Source of the DNA: an uncultured Clostridia bacterium
Lineage (GTDB): Bacteria; Bacillota; Clostridia; Lachnospirales; CAG-274
Direction of reading: 5' to 3'
Assembly (NCBI GenBank): GCA_947589665.1
Contig: CANQBJ010000001.1
Span: 1 to 64,000, forward strand
Length of the DNA stretch: 64,000 nt
The notes below the pieces were generated by a model. That model saw nothing but the letters and a program-made list of their open reading frames with translations. It was not told the DNA's origin and made no database searches. This document shows positions 43,378 to 53,400 of this stretch, in pieces (within the stretch, counting starts at the first letter, position 1; every line of letters starts with the position of its first letter). Position numbers and translations under genes: made by a program.

Positions 43378-43651
43378 TTAATTTTTGTTTATATGAATAG
43401 GTTCGACCTCTCAGTCAGCCCCGCTCACAGTTATTTTTATATAAGCTCTTGCCGCGGCTGACAGCTCCCCTTGCGAAGGGGAGCTTTAGGTGTGTGGCTT
43501 TCAAAGTCGCTTATTTACTTAGAAAAACAACAACTAAGCTGCTGCCACAGCCTTTGCGGTAAATAACCTCCCCTAGCGTTAGCGTCGGAGGGGAGGGGGA
43601 CCATGCGCAGCATGGTGGAAGGGTCGTTTTTCTACGTTAAACACAAATTTA
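43378..43651 (+). mobile_element. Structured MITE-like repeat, copy B (subtype 2)
   Basis: A 274-bp element with left end TTAATTTTTGTTTA (43378-43391) and right end TAAACACAAATTTA (43638-43651), which are inverted repeats with two or three mismatches. Hairpins: CAGCC/GGCTG; AGCTCCCCTT/AAGGGGAGCT; CCTCCCCT/GGGGAGG with a longer loop; CCATGC/GCATGG. It lies between convergent or unrelated genes and contains no coding frame. Confidence 0.85.
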
Positions 43652-43739
43652 ATGCAACAATCCTTACTTATATACAAAATTCGTATCAAATAAAAAACAC
43701 CGATTTTCGGGGGTCCTGGACCCCCGAAAATCATGACGG

Positions 43740-44138
43740 TCATATACAGCCGACCAGTCTGTTGGACAGCCCCAGTATGCCGCAGAGCATTTCCATTATT
43801 TTTATCTGCAGGGTATTTATCTTATCCAAAAAGCTATGTACAGCCGAATAATCCCTGTCCTTTCTGTAAAGCTCTATTGAAATATGGGAATAGTTTTCTT
43901 CAAGGGTCTGTCTGTATTCTTCAAGAGAAGACTTTATATCCTCCTTGCCCCGAACGTATTCTCTGTACATATCTATCTGCTCGCTTTCAAGAGCTGCCTT
44001 AGAGCTTGAGCGTGCAGAAAGCCTTGAGTTTATTATTTTCTCATTTTCAACGGTTCTTTTGAGCATACTGTCTATTATTTCCTTGTTGGCATAGACCGAT
44101 TTTATCATGGCCTCTACGTTGTTTTGTGTAGGCTCCAT
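43740..44138 (-). CDS. Hypothetical coiled-coil protein
   Basis: I do not recognise this 132-residue protein. It is soluble, highly charged and probably all helical, with long amphipathic stretches (about residues 15-55 and 60-90). The ATG at 44138 (MEPTQNN) has an AGGAGG site; an in-frame ATG eight codons earlier lies on that site. It stands alone, with the structured repeat behind it and a divergent lipoprotein gene ahead. Its helical, low-complexity character loosely recalls flagellar chaperones or export partners, but no specific match is visible and no flagellar gene is near. Confidence 0.6.
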   Translation of the reverse strand: MEPTQNNVEAMIKSVYANKEIIDSMLKRTVENEKIINSRLSARSSSKAALESEQIDMYREYVRGKEDIKSSLEEYRQTLEENYSHISIELYRKDRDYSAVHSFLDKINTLQIKIMEMLCGILGLSNRLVGCI

Positions 44139-44340
44139 ACAAATACCTCCTCGTATTTCCATCTCCTTGCTCTATAGGATAACACATAATTCTAAAGAAA
44201 AAATTAAGCCCAGGTTATATATTTATTAAAATTTGCTTTGAAATATTAATATATAAAGTCTTATGCTATATTGACAAATCAGGACAGAAATATTAAAATA
44301 AAGACAGATATTGATTATAGATATTTATGAGGATAAATTT

Positions 44341-45360
44341 ATGATAAAGAAACTGTGTTTAATATTTTCGGCATTATCCATTGTGCTGAGCGGCTGCAGC
44401 AGAGTACAGGAAAACGATATTGCCGTCAATGAGCCTGTAAGCGAACAGCCTGCGGCGGAAGAGGAGGCTCCTGCCGAAAAGACTGAAATAAAAATAGGCA
44501 CCACAAAGGGCGCAGGCTCAGTAAGTATAGCCCATCTTGTGGCAAACGGCGAGGACGATTCAGCCTATGAGAAGTACAGCGCAAAGGTATATCCTTCTGC
44601 CAATGAGCTTATGGGCGAGTTTGCCAAGGGCGAGGTAGATGCAGCCATACTTCCTCCCGACAAGGCGGCAAAGCTCTACAACGAATACGAATATAAATGC
44701 CGTGTCGTGGCAGTGTCAGGCACCTGCAATTACTATATTATGGAAAGCGGTACAGGGGAATGTAACGATATTACAGAGCTTGACGGCAGAGAAATAGCCA
44801 TAAACGAGGCGGATAAAATGGCAGAGCCTCTACTCAGCAAAATAGCCGATTACAACAATATTTCATTTACATACAGATATGAGGAGAACAGCGACAGGCT
44901 GGTATCAGGCCTTGAGAACGGTACTATATCCCTTGCGCTTTTGCAGGAGCCATACTGCTCTGAGGCAGAGCTTAAAAACAGCAATGTATCTGTAGTGCTG
45001 GACCTTTACGACTACTGGGACGAGGCGGCAGACTGTCCTCTTGCCACAAGCTGTCTTGTAGTGTCCGATAAATTTATAAAGAATGACCCTCAGGTGCTGG
45101 ATCTCTTTATAAGGGATTATATTGCCTCCGTTTCCATAACTAAGCACAATTCAAAGGAAACTGCCGATCTTAGCGAGAAGTATGCTCTTTTTGACAGCAG
45201 AGAGGCTGTTGAGAAGGCGCTGCCGGGCTGCGGCATAGGTATACAGACAGGCGCTGATATGAAGGAAGGCCTGGGCAGGCTTTACGCTTTGCTCTATGAC
45301 CTGAGCATAGACAGTGTAGGCAGAAAAATACCCGACGATAATTTTTACTACATTAATTAA
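44341..45360 (+). CDS. Substrate-binding lipoprotein of the NMT1/THI5-like (ABC nitrate/taurine) type
   Basis: A 339-residue lipoprotein (lipobox LSGC, Cys19) with an acidic linker rich in Glu, Pro and Ala (about residues 25-50) before the binding domain. The domain resembles NMT1/THI5-like substrate-binding proteins, for example in KIGTTKGAGSVSIAHL, KGEVDAAILPPDKAAKL and VSDKFIKNDPQVLDLFI. The ATG at 44341 was chosen so that the basic-hydrophobic signal starts the protein; an in-frame ATG at 44311 has no good site. No permease or ATPase gene is adjacent, so it works with a transporter elsewhere. The ligand is unknown. Confidence 0.82.
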   Translation: MIKKLCLIFSALSIVLSGCSRVQENDIAVNEPVSEQPAAEEEAPAEKTEIKIGTTKGAGSVSIAHLVANGEDDSAYEKYSAKVYPSANELMGEFAKGEVDAAILPPDKAAKLYNEYEYKCRVVAVSGTCNYYIMESGTGECNDITELDGREIAINEADKMAEPLLSKIADYNNISFTYRYEENSDRLVSGLENGTISLALLQEPYCSEAELKNSNVSVVLDLYDYWDEAADCPLATSCLVVSDKFIKNDPQVLDLFIRDYIASVSITKHNSKETADLSEKYALFDSREAVEKALPGCGIGIQTGADMKEGLGRLYALLYDLSIDSVGRKIPDDNFYYIN

Positions 45361-45417
45361 TCTGCAAGAAATATAAGGTGTTTCTTTCAAGCGTTTGGAT
45401 TTTATTGACACGCTGAA

Positions 45418-45440
45418 ATTCCCGATAATTTGTCGGGAAT
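45418..45440 (+). terminator. Terminator after the substrate-binding lipoprotein gene
   Basis: ATTCCCGA (45418-45425) pairs with TCGGGAAT (45433-45440), and a run of seven T residues follows on the plus strand. Confidence 0.9.
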
Positions 45441-45455
45441 TTTTTTATACTGCAC

Positions 45456-45484
45456 TTGTAAAATACTGCGAAATGTTTTAAAAT
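45456..45484 (+). promoter_or_regulatory. Promoter of pyrK-pyrD
   Basis: TTGTAA (45456-45461) is 17 bases from TAAAAT (45479-45484). The transcription start would be only about 20 bp upstream of the pyrK ATG. Confidence 0.65.
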
Positions 45485-45510
45485 GGTTATAGTAAAAAAG
45501 GAGGCAATAT

Positions 45511-46275
45511 ATGAAACATATAGAAAAAGCAAAGGTAATATCCAACAGATATATAGCCGATGATATATGCGACCTTGTAATAGAATGTCCTAATATAGCA
45601 AAAGAGGCAGGGGCGGGACAGTTTGTAGAGGTATATCCCGACAACGGCGAAAATCTCCTTGCCAGACCCATAAGCATATGTGAGATAGATAAAACAAAGG
45701 GTACCGTAAGGCTTGTATTCCGTATAGTGGGAAAGGGTACGGCGCTTTTTTCCGAGCTTAAGTCCGGTGATATCATAAGAGTGCTGGGTCCCTGCGGCAA
45801 CGGTTACAGGCTTATGGAGGACAGCAAAAAGACTGCTCTTCTGGTAGGCGGAGGCATAGGTATACCTCCTCTTCTGGAGACCTGCAAGGAGCTTGAATGC
45901 AATAAGATAGCTGTGCTTGGCTACAGCTCAGGCTCATTTCTGGCAGAGGAGTTTACAAGGGCGGGAGCTAAGGTGTATATATCTACGGACGACGGTTCGG
46001 AAGGCTTTAAGGGAAATACCGTAGACCTGCTTAAAGCAGAGGATATAAAGGCGGATGTCATATATTCCTGCGGTCCTAAGATAATGCTTAAGTTCCTTTC
46101 TCAGTGGGCAATGGAGCGTGGTATTGATTGCTATGTTTCCATGGAGGAAAGAATGGCCTGCGGCATAGGTGCCTGTGTGGGCTGCGTAATACCTATTAAG
46201 GACGGCGGGGACTGGACATATAAAAAGGTATGCAAGGACGGACCCGTATTTGACTGCAAAGAGGTGATATGGTAA
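45511..46275 (+). CDS. pyrK: Dihydroorotate dehydrogenase electron transfer subunit PyrK
   Basis: PyrK carries FAD and a [2Fe-2S] cluster and passes electrons from dihydroorotate oxidation to NAD, working with PyrD (type 1B). The 254-residue product has the FAD-binding RPIS (52-55), the NAD-binding GGGIGIPPLLE (113-123) and the cluster cysteines Cys217, Cys222, Cys225 and Cys241 in MACGIGACVGC...VC. Start has a GGAGG site. It overlaps pyrD by one base (TAATG). Confidence 0.96.
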   Translation: MKHIEKAKVISNRYIADDICDLVIECPNIAKEAGAGQFVEVYPDNGENLLARPISICEIDKTKGTVRLVFRIVGKGTALFSELKSGDIIRVLGPCGNGYRLMEDSKKTALLVGGGIGIPPLLETCKELECNKIAVLGYSSGSFLAEEFTRAGAKVYISTDDGSEGFKGNTVDLLKAEDIKADVIYSCGPKIMLKFLSQWAMERGIDCYVSMEERMACGIGACVGCVIPIKDGGDWTYKKVCKDGPVFDCKEVIW

Positions 46276-47177
46276 TGGATACAAAGGTAAATATATGCGG
46301 TGTAGAGCTTAAAAATCCCGTTATGACCGCTTCGGGGACCTTCGGCAGCGGAAGAGAGTTTTCTGAGCTTACAGACCTTAACGGTATAGGAGGCGTTGTG
46401 GTAAAGGGCGTTGCGGCAGTGCCGTGGAAGGGAAATCCCGCTCCCAGAATAGCCGAGGTATACGGCGGTATGCTTAATTCCGTAGGCTTGCAAAATCCCG
46501 GAGTAGACTATTTCATTGAAAACGACATACCATTTTTAAGACAGTTCGATACTAAAATAGTAGTAAATGTATGCGGCCATTCCATAGATCAGTACAAGGA
46601 CGTTGTCAGAAAGCTGAGAGGGCAGGACGTGGATATGCTGGAATTAAATATTTCCTGTCCCAATGTAGATGAGGGCGGTATGGCATTCGGCACCGATCCC
46701 GTTATGGTGGAAAAGGTAGTATACGAGGTAAAAAAGGATGCGGACAAGCCCCTTATAGTAAAGCTCAGTCCCAATGTAACGGATATTACCGCTACTGCCA
46801 AGGCGGCGGCCAGGGGCGGAGCCGATGCTCTCAGCCTTATAAACACCCTTACGGGAATGAAGATAGACATACACAAGAGGGCGCCTGTGCTTTACAGGAA
46901 AATAGGAGGAATGAGCGGTCCTGCCGTAAAGCCTATTGCTCTGAGAATGGTGTATGAGGTATGCAAATGTGTAGACGTACCCGTTATAGGTATGGGCGGC
47001 ATATCAAACGGCGAGGACGCTGTTGAGTTCATAATGGCAGGGGCTACGGCAGTTGCCATAGGCACAGCCAATTTTATAAATCCCCGCGCTACGGCAGATA
47101 CCGTAAGAGGTATCGAAGAATATATGGAAAAGTACAATGTTTCAGACCTCAGTGAAATAAGAGGAATAATAGAATAG
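46275..47177 (+). CDS. pyrD: Dihydroorotate dehydrogenase, type 1B catalytic subunit
   Basis: The FMN enzyme that oxidises dihydroorotate to orotate in pyrimidine synthesis. The 300-residue product has PVMTASGTFGSG near the N-terminus, the active-site Cys in LNISCPNVDEGG (Cys is the type 1 catalytic base) and the C-terminal FMN phosphate site VPVIGMGGISNGEDA. The ATG at 46275 is favoured over an ATG two codons earlier because the GAGGTG site is then at the better distance. The pair with PyrK is as expected for NAD-linked type 1B enzymes. Confidence 0.96.
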   Translation: MDTKVNICGVELKNPVMTASGTFGSGREFSELTDLNGIGGVVVKGVAAVPWKGNPAPRIAEVYGGMLNSVGLQNPGVDYFIENDIPFLRQFDTKIVVNVCGHSIDQYKDVVRKLRGQDVDMLELNISCPNVDEGGMAFGTDPVMVEKVVYEVKKDADKPLIVKLSPNVTDITATAKAAARGGADALSLINTLTGMKIDIHKRAPVLYRKIGGMSGPAVKPIALRMVYEVCKCVDVPVIGMGGISNGEDAVEFIMAGATAVAIGTANFINPRATADTVRGIEEYMEKYNVSDLSEIRGIIE

Positions 47178-47188
47178 GAGATGAGCAA

Positions 47189-47920
47189 ATGAAAAAATTC
47201 AGATTTATAGCCCTTATAGCTCTATCGGCTATGCTTGCTTTTACAGCCTGCGGGAAGAAGGATGCAGAAGCACCCGAAACACAGCAGAGCGAAGACACAG
47301 GAGACACTGCCGTAATGAATGCTGTACAGGAGCTTGAAGCCGCTGCAAATGAGCTTAACGCCGCCGTAGAGGACGCCTTTAATAAGGGTACTATAGATCA
47401 GGCAAGATACGATGAGTTCAAGGGCTATGTTTCAAGAATAGCCGAAATAAAAAACAGCGGTAATGTATCAGACGAAATAAAGAAGGAGCTTGCCTCCATA
47501 AAGAGCGATCTGGCGGTCATAGCCTCACAGGTAGCGGCGTCAAATGATGTAATAGACAGTCTTGTGGCTAAGGACGACAGTCTGGAGGTAAAGGACAGTA
47601 CGGAGGAAAAGCCTGCCGAGAGCGATGAGGCTGCTCCCAAGGAAAGCGCAACAGCTACGCTTAAAAGCAGGGTACAGGAATTTTCTGCAAATTATATTTC
47701 ACTGCAGAATGAAATGTCCAGAAGGTCCGAGACGGGAGAGATATCACAGGAGGACTATATGTCCCTTATACAGACAGGCATAGAGATAGCTCAACTTAAG
47801 GAAAAGACAGATATAGGACAGGCAACCCAGGATATAGAAAACGAGTTCAACTCACTGAAAGCCGAGGTATATGATTTTGCCGTAAAGACAGGCTCAGAGC
47901 TTGCGGACAAATTCAAATAA
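47189..47920 (+). CDS. Hypothetical lipoprotein with helical repeats
   Basis: A 243-residue lipoprotein with signal and lipobox FTAC (Cys21) and then an almost entirely helical, charged protein, mostly coiled-coil-like (about residues 45-115 and 155-240) around a Glu/Lys/Ala-rich linker. I do not recognise a domain. It starts 11 bp after pyrD with its own site and may be carried on the same transcript by chance. Anchored on the outside of the membrane, it could contact the cell wall or other surface proteins, but no function is supported. Confidence 0.72.
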   Translation: MKKFRFIALIALSAMLAFTACGKKDAEAPETQQSEDTGDTAVMNAVQELEAAANELNAAVEDAFNKGTIDQARYDEFKGYVSRIAEIKNSGNVSDEIKKELASIKSDLAVIASQVAASNDVIDSLVAKDDSLEVKDSTEEKPAESDEAAPKESATATLKSRVQEFSANYISLQNEMSRRSETGEISQEDYMSLIQTGIEIAQLKEKTDIGQATQDIENEFNSLKAEVYDFAVKTGSELADKFK

Positions 47921-47927
47921 AATTATA

Positions 47928-47956
47928 TTGAAATATATATGAACAGGTATTATAAT
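47928..47956 (+). promoter_or_regulatory. Promoter of the SLH surface protein gene
   Basis: TTGAAA (47928-47933) is 17 bases from a perfect TATAAT (47951-47956), 33 bp upstream of the ATG. Confidence 0.82.
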
Positions 47957-47988
47957 CAAATTAAATCATACTATCAGGAGGGAAATAT

Positions 47989-49920
47989 ATGAAAAAAAGA
48001 TTGACAGCCATACTACTCAGCACTGTACTGGCATTTGCACCTGTTGTAAGCGTATATGCCGACGAAACGGCAGAGGCGCCTGTTGAAGACAGTTCTTCCG
48101 AAAGCACAGAGACGCCTACGGAGGAAGTGAAGAAGGAGCCTGAGACCGAGGCTCCCACAAAGGCGCCCGAGAAGGCAACGGAAGCTCCCACAAAGGCGCC
48201 CGAAAAGGCAACGGAGGCTCCCACAAAGGCACCCGAAAAGGCTACGGAGACCACTACAAAGGCACCGAGCAACAGCTCAAACAACAGTTCAAAAAGCGAC
48301 ACTATTACCAAAACAAAGGACGTAGAAGTCGGTGTAGATGATACATTGAATCTTTACAAATATGTAGACGACAGCTACAGCGCAAACGACTATGACTGGT
48401 ACTCCGATTCAAAGAGCTATGCCACTGTTTCATCAAAGGGCGTAGTTACGGGAAAGAAAAGGGGCAGCGCCACTGTTACGGCTACATACAGTTCAGGCAA
48501 CACAAAGCGTGAGTATACCTTTAATGTAGAAATAAGCAGCTCAGGCTCATCCTCTAGCAGCGGCAAGAAGATAAGCATTGACGTAGGCGACACAAAGGAC
48601 CTTTATTCCTATGTGGATGACGACTACGATGCAAGAGACTACGACTGGGATTCCAACTCATCCTGCGTAACCGTTACACTTAAGGGTGTTATAAAGGGTG
48701 TAAGAGAAGGTACTGCCAAAATAACGGCTACCTATGACGAGGATGACGAGGACCTTGAATATACCTTTAACGTAACTGTAGGCGACGGCGACTCAAGTTC
48801 TTCTTCATCATCTTCTTCAAGCTCAAAGATAAAGGCAAAGACAAGCTGGGAATTTTACCTTGATAAAGGTGACGAAGTAGATGTAAGCGCAATTCTTGAG
48901 GACGATCCCGATGAATACGACTGGGATTCAGACGATGAGGATATTGCTACCTATGATGAGGATGAAGGCGTTATATCCGCTGAGGACGAGGGTGAAGCCA
49001 GAATAAGGGCAAGAGGCGACGAGGACTATACCTTTAGGATCAATGTAGACAATGACTATACCTTTAAGGAGATAACAATAGACGGTGACGACGAGGAAGA
49101 GTTAGAGAGATATCTTGACTATGATGTAGATGAATACGATTTTTCATCTGACAGGACAGATGTTGTTACAGTCAGTAGAAAGGGTATCGCAACAGGCAAG
49201 GCAAACGGTATTGCAACAATACTCTGTGAGCATGAGGACGGAGATATTACTCAGATAATGGTAGAGGTAAAGGGCATAAAGGCAACTACCACCACTAAAG
49301 AGACCACTACAGAGGCTACTACGGCAAAGCCTGTTTCAAAGCCTGTATCCGATCCATTTTCAGCAGTAAGCTTTACCGATATATCACACAGGGCATGGGC
49401 TATAAATGCCATTAACTCCATGGCATCAAAGGGTATCATAGCAGGTGTCGGCAACAATAAGTTTTCACCTGATGCCAACTGCAAGAGGTGTGATTTTGTT
49501 ATAGTACTTACAAAGATATTGGGTGTAGACGGCGATATAGCCGCAGAAAATTTCAGCGATGTGGCTAAGGACTCATATTACTACAACTATGTGGGAATAG
49601 CCAAGAGCCTTGGTATAGATGCGGGAGTCAAGAACGATAAGTTCAGACCCGACGACTATATTACAAGAGAAGAAATAATGGTCATGGTATATCAGGGACT
49701 TTCATCAAAGGGTGTTGAAATGAATACCGATACCTCAGTACTTGTTAATTATTCCGATTCAATAGAGGTATCTGCAGCTGATGAAGAGGCTGTTGCCGCT
49801 CTCATAAACGGCGGCTATGTGACAGGCACATCAGCTACAACTCTTGAACCCTCTGCCAATATAACAAGGGCTCAGATGGCTGTACTTATGGATAATGTTT
49901 ACAGCAAGCTTTACAATTAA
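47989..49920 (+). CDS. S-layer homology domain surface protein with four bacterial Ig-like domains
   Basis: A 643-residue secreted protein: signal peptide (about 1-24), an acidic then Thr/Pro/Lys-rich linker with three 11-residue repeats (EAPTKAPEKAT, about 54-86), four Big_2-like domains (about 108-180, 195-262, 280-350 and 360-430, recognisable by VTGKKRGSATVTATY-type strands and extremely rich in Asp and Glu), a Thr-rich linker, and three SLH domains (about 465-520, 525-585 and 588-643, e.g. FTDISHRAWAINAINSMASKGI). SLH domains tie the protein to pyruvylated cell-wall polymers. It has its own promoter and terminator. The role is structural or adhesive by inference. Confidence 0.93.
   Translation: MKKRLTAILLSTVLAFAPVVSVYADETAEAPVEDSSSESTETPTEEVKKEPETEAPTKAPEKATEAPTKAPEKATEAPTKAPEKATETTTKAPSNSSNNSSKSDTITKTKDVEVGVDDTLNLYKYVDDSYSANDYDWYSDSKSYATVSSKGVVTGKKRGSATVTATYSSGNTKREYTFNVEISSSGSSSSSGKKISIDVGDTKDLYSYVDDDYDARDYDWDSNSSCVTVTLKGVIKGVREGTAKITATYDEDDEDLEYTFNVTVGDGDSSSSSSSSSSSKIKAKTSWEFYLDKGDEVDVSAILEDDPDEYDWDSDDEDIATYDEDEGVISAEDEGEARIRARGDEDYTFRINVDNDYTFKEITIDGDDEEELERYLDYDVDEYDFSSDRTDVVTVSRKGIATGKANGIATILCEHEDGDITQIMVEVKGIKATTTTKETTTEATTAKPVSKPVSDPFSAVSFTDISHRAWAINAINSMASKGIIAGVGNNKFSPDANCKRCDFVIVLTKILGVDGDIAAENFSDVAKDSYYYNYVGIAKSLGIDAGVKNDKFRPDDYITREEIMVMVYQGLSSKGVEMNTDTSVLVNYSDSIEVSAADEEAVAALINGGYVTGTSATTLEPSANITRAQMAVLMDNVYSKLYN
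48148..48246. repeat. Three 33-bp in-frame tandem repeats in the SLH gene linker
   Basis: Three near-identical 33-bp units, each encoding EAPTKAPEKAT, lie head to tail at 48148, 48181 and 48214; the first two differ by two silent changes. They form the linker between the signal peptide and the Ig-like domains and could vary in number between strains. Confidence 0.93.
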
Positions 49921-49930
49921 CGCATAGACA

Positions 49931-49963
49931 AAAAAGGCTCGGCATTCCTGCCGAGCCTTTTTT
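49931..49963. terminator. Bidirectional terminator between the SLH gene and the FMN-binding-like gene
   Basis: GGCTCGGCA (49936-49944) pairs with TGCCGAGCC (49949-49957), and A-runs and T-runs flank the stem so that it works on both strands. The two genes converge here. Confidence 0.95.
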
Positions 49964-50362
49964 TCAGCGTCTTGCCTGCTCCAGTGCATTGTCCACTGCG
50001 TCCAGGAGTATGCCCTCCGCTACCTCATAGTCCTTGTTAAGCTCAATATCGGTGCTTTGGTTTTCTATGACAGCAGCCGCCAGCTCATCAAAGCAGGAGT
50101 TGAATGTAGGATAGAAAACCGCCTGTGTTTCACCCATATCGCCTAGGGTTATGCTCTCTATGGCATTTCTGCTTACCTTTACCTCAAGCTCCACAGGGGA
50201 ACCGTGGAGTATTATGCCTGAGGTATAGGTGCCCTCCTTATATTCACCCTTTCCGCCGAATATAAATATTACTGCCGCCGCAATAACGGCTATTCCCAGT
50301 ATTGCAAATACTGCCGTTCGTATTATGTCCTTAAGCTTTACTACAAAAATTCTGGACTGCAT
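49964..50362 (-). CDS. Membrane-anchored FMN-binding-like protein without the flavinylation motif
   Basis: A 132-residue protein with one N-terminal helix (about residues 16-36) and a small domain after it. The domain follows the pattern of FMN_bind domains: a start YKEGTYTSG, strands LEVKVSRNAIESITLGD, then a helix and the NQSTDI segment. In true FMN_bind domains a SGAT-type motif with the Thr that receives FMN follows the segment; here that place reads LNKDYEVAEGIL, so the accepting Thr is missing, and the end AVDNALEQA matches the family again. I infer a degenerate or differently acting relative. Confidence 0.6.
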   Translation of the reverse strand: MQSRIFVVKLKDIIRTAVFAILGIAVIAAAVIFIFGGKGEYKEGTYTSGIILHGSPVELEVKVSRNAIESITLGDMGETQAVFYPTFNSCFDELAAAVIENQSTDIELNKDYEVAEGILLDAVDNALEQARR

Positions 50363-50408
50363 ATGTATACTCCTTTCCTGAATTTTTTTATCATTTAATA
50401 AAATTATA

Positions 50409-50437
50409 TTATCAATAAAGCATATTTATGTTATACT
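50409..50437 (+). promoter_or_regulatory. Possible addB promoter
   Basis: TTATCA (50409-50414) is 17 bases from TATACT (50432-50437), about 30 bp before the ATG. The match is fair. Confidence 0.45.
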
Positions 50438-50467
50438 TATGTAAATGGATGCGGAAGGGGATACTCT

Positions 50468-53400
50468 ATGAGTCTCAGATACATATTTGGAAAGACAGGC
50501 AGCGGAAAGACCGCCCTGTGTATAAAGGAAATAACTGAAAAAGACAATATAGACAATACCTTGCTCTATATCGTGCCAGAGCAGTTTTCCATGGAGTCCG
50601 AAAGACTTCTGGTATCTGCCAATAAAAAGGGTACTATTATGAATACAAGCGTTTTCAGCTTCAGACATCTTGCCTATCATCTTATAGGCAAGTTCGGAAG
50701 CAGGGGAAGGGCTATGCTGGACGATGTGAGCAAGGCTATGCTTGTGCGCAAGATAGCATATTCCCTTGGGGACAAGCTTGTGTTTTTCGGCAGAAGCATA
50801 GACAAGCAGGGCTTTATAGACGAGCTTTGCGATACCATAGGCGAGCTTATGCACTACAGCATAACACCCGCTATGATAATGACTGCCATTGAGAGTATGG
50901 AGGAGGGCAATCTCAAAATGAAGCTTTCCGACATACTGCTTATATATGAAAGCTATACCGAATATCTGGAAAAGGACTATATATCAAAGGACGATATGCT
51001 GGATATACTTGCAGAGTACATAGCCGAAAGCGGTATTTGTAATGACGAAATATGGATAGACGGATTTATGGGCTTTACGCCTCAGGAGTACAAGGTAATA
51101 GAAAAGCTTCTTCAATGCGCTAAAAGAGTAAATATCACCCTTGATATAAACAGCAGCCGTATATCCTACAGCGATATCGATCCCTTTGATCCATTCTATA
51201 AGACAAAGCATACCGTAAACAGGCTCACACGTCTTGCGGGAGAAATAGGTGTAAATATAGAAAGGCCTCTGTATCTCAGCGGTAACTACAGGCAGAGGGA
51301 TAAGGCTCTTAAGCATCTTTCGGAGAACTACTTAAGCTATGTTCCGCCAAAATACAGTGAAAAGACAGACAGAATACAGATATACAAGGGTACGGACAAG
51401 TATTCGGAAATAGACCATGTATGCAGAAATGTTGTAAAGCTTGTAAGGGACAAGGGCTGGTACTATAGGGATATAGCTGTGATCACAGGCTCCTCCGACT
51501 ATGAGATACCTCTCTGCCACAGCCTTAACAAATACGGCATACCCAACTTTCTGGATCAGAGAAGAAGTATTATGAGCCATCCCTTTACCGAGTTCGTGCT
51601 TTCTGCCACAGATACGGCAGCGTTGGGCTTTGGCCATATATTCAGGCTTTTAAAGACAGGCTATGCAGATATTGATGAAGAAGACGTTTTTGAGATAGAA
51701 AATTATGTTATAGCCAACGGCATAAAGGGTCATATGTGGAAACAGGAGGAGTGGAAGTACGGCTTTTATGAAAGAAGTCCCTTTGACCATGACCGCATAA
51801 ACAGTATAAAGGACCATATACTCAATATACTTTCCCCTCTTACGGATAACATAAGACCCGGTAAAAAATACAGTGTAAGAGAAATAACACAGCGGCTTTT
51901 TGAATTTATAAAAATATCGGGAGCCGAGGAGGTACACAGTGATATCATTGCAAAAAACCAAGAGGATAACGATATTGCTCTGGCAGATATAAACACAGGT
52001 GTGTGGAACACAATAGCCGAGACTCTGGAGAAGGTCGTAAATATATTAGGCGATGAAATGGTAACGGCAAAGGAATATGCAAAAATAGTCAGATCGGGAC
52101 TTTCGGCAGCCACTATAGGAGTTGTGCCTGCCCTACAGGATATGCTCATAGTAGGCAACATAGGAAGAACAATACTTCCCGATGTAAAGGCTGTGTTTAT
52201 GCTGGGAGTAAACGAGGGCTGCGTGCCTGCCTACAGGGAAACAAGAGGTATATTCAATGACGGCGAAAGAGAGTATCTGAGTGCCAATGCCTTTGAGGTG
52301 GCTCCCGACAGCACACAGGAGATAAATTCGGAACGCTTTGAGATATATAGCTGTCTTGCAAAGCCCTCCGAGTATCTTTGCCTGTCCTATGCCGCAGGCA
52401 ATATACGGGGAGAGGGGCTTACTGCCTCTCCCGTTATATTCAAGGTACTTGATATATTTGAAAATATGGAGGTATATCCCATTGAGGATAAGCTCTCCGA
52501 TATTAAGGATATAACGGCAAAGGAGCCTGCCTTTGACAGCCTTATAGCCGAAATATCCGAGGGCGGCGGACTTTCGCCGCTGTATCGGGGTATTTACAAT
52601 TACTTTATGAAGGATGAGTATTATTCCTCAAGGCTTGAAACCGTTGTCAGAGGCATAGCCGAACAGTCGGATATAGAGTATCTTAATGAAAAGATAACAA
52701 ACAGCATTTATCCCGAAAGCATATATTCAAGTATTTCAAGGCTTGAGTCCTTTGCAAAATGCCCATACTCATTTTTTATGAAGTATATAATAAAGGCGGA
52801 GGAAAGGGCAGTTTACGATATAAAGCCAAGAGATGCAGGCAATCTGTATCACTATGTACTGGAGGACTTTTCCAAGCATCTGCGCGAGAACAATACGGAC
52901 TGGCGAAGTCTTGACGACAGCAGTATATCCGATATAATAGATAAAAGTGTGGACAGCATCACTGCCGATATGGGAACGGATATACTTACATCCACTGCCC
53001 GCTACAGACAGCTTACACAGAGGGTAAAGCGTATACTTAAGCGCAGTGTAAGTGCTTTGGCTCAGCAGATAAGGGAAGGCTTATTCGAGCCTCTGGGCTA
53101 TGAGATAGGCTTTGGACCCAATGAAAAGCTGCCGCCTATAGTAATAGAGCTTGACAAGGGCAGAAGAATGGTAATGACGGGAAGAATAGACCGAGTGGAT
53201 ATTATGGAAAGCGATGGCAAGGTCTATACCAGGATAACGGACTATAAAAGCTCCGAAAAGGATATAAGCCTAAGCGATCTGTATTACGGCATACAGCTGC
53301 AGCTACCCATGTATATAGACGCATTTGTAAAGAGCAGCAAAAGAGTGACGGGAAAGGACTATGTGCCTGCAGGTATGTTTTATTTCCATATAAACGACCC

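Noticed and set aside
48148-48246. Regular 33-bp repeats considered as a CRISPR array
   Set aside because: The units have no spacers, are in frame, and encode the linker of the SLH protein.
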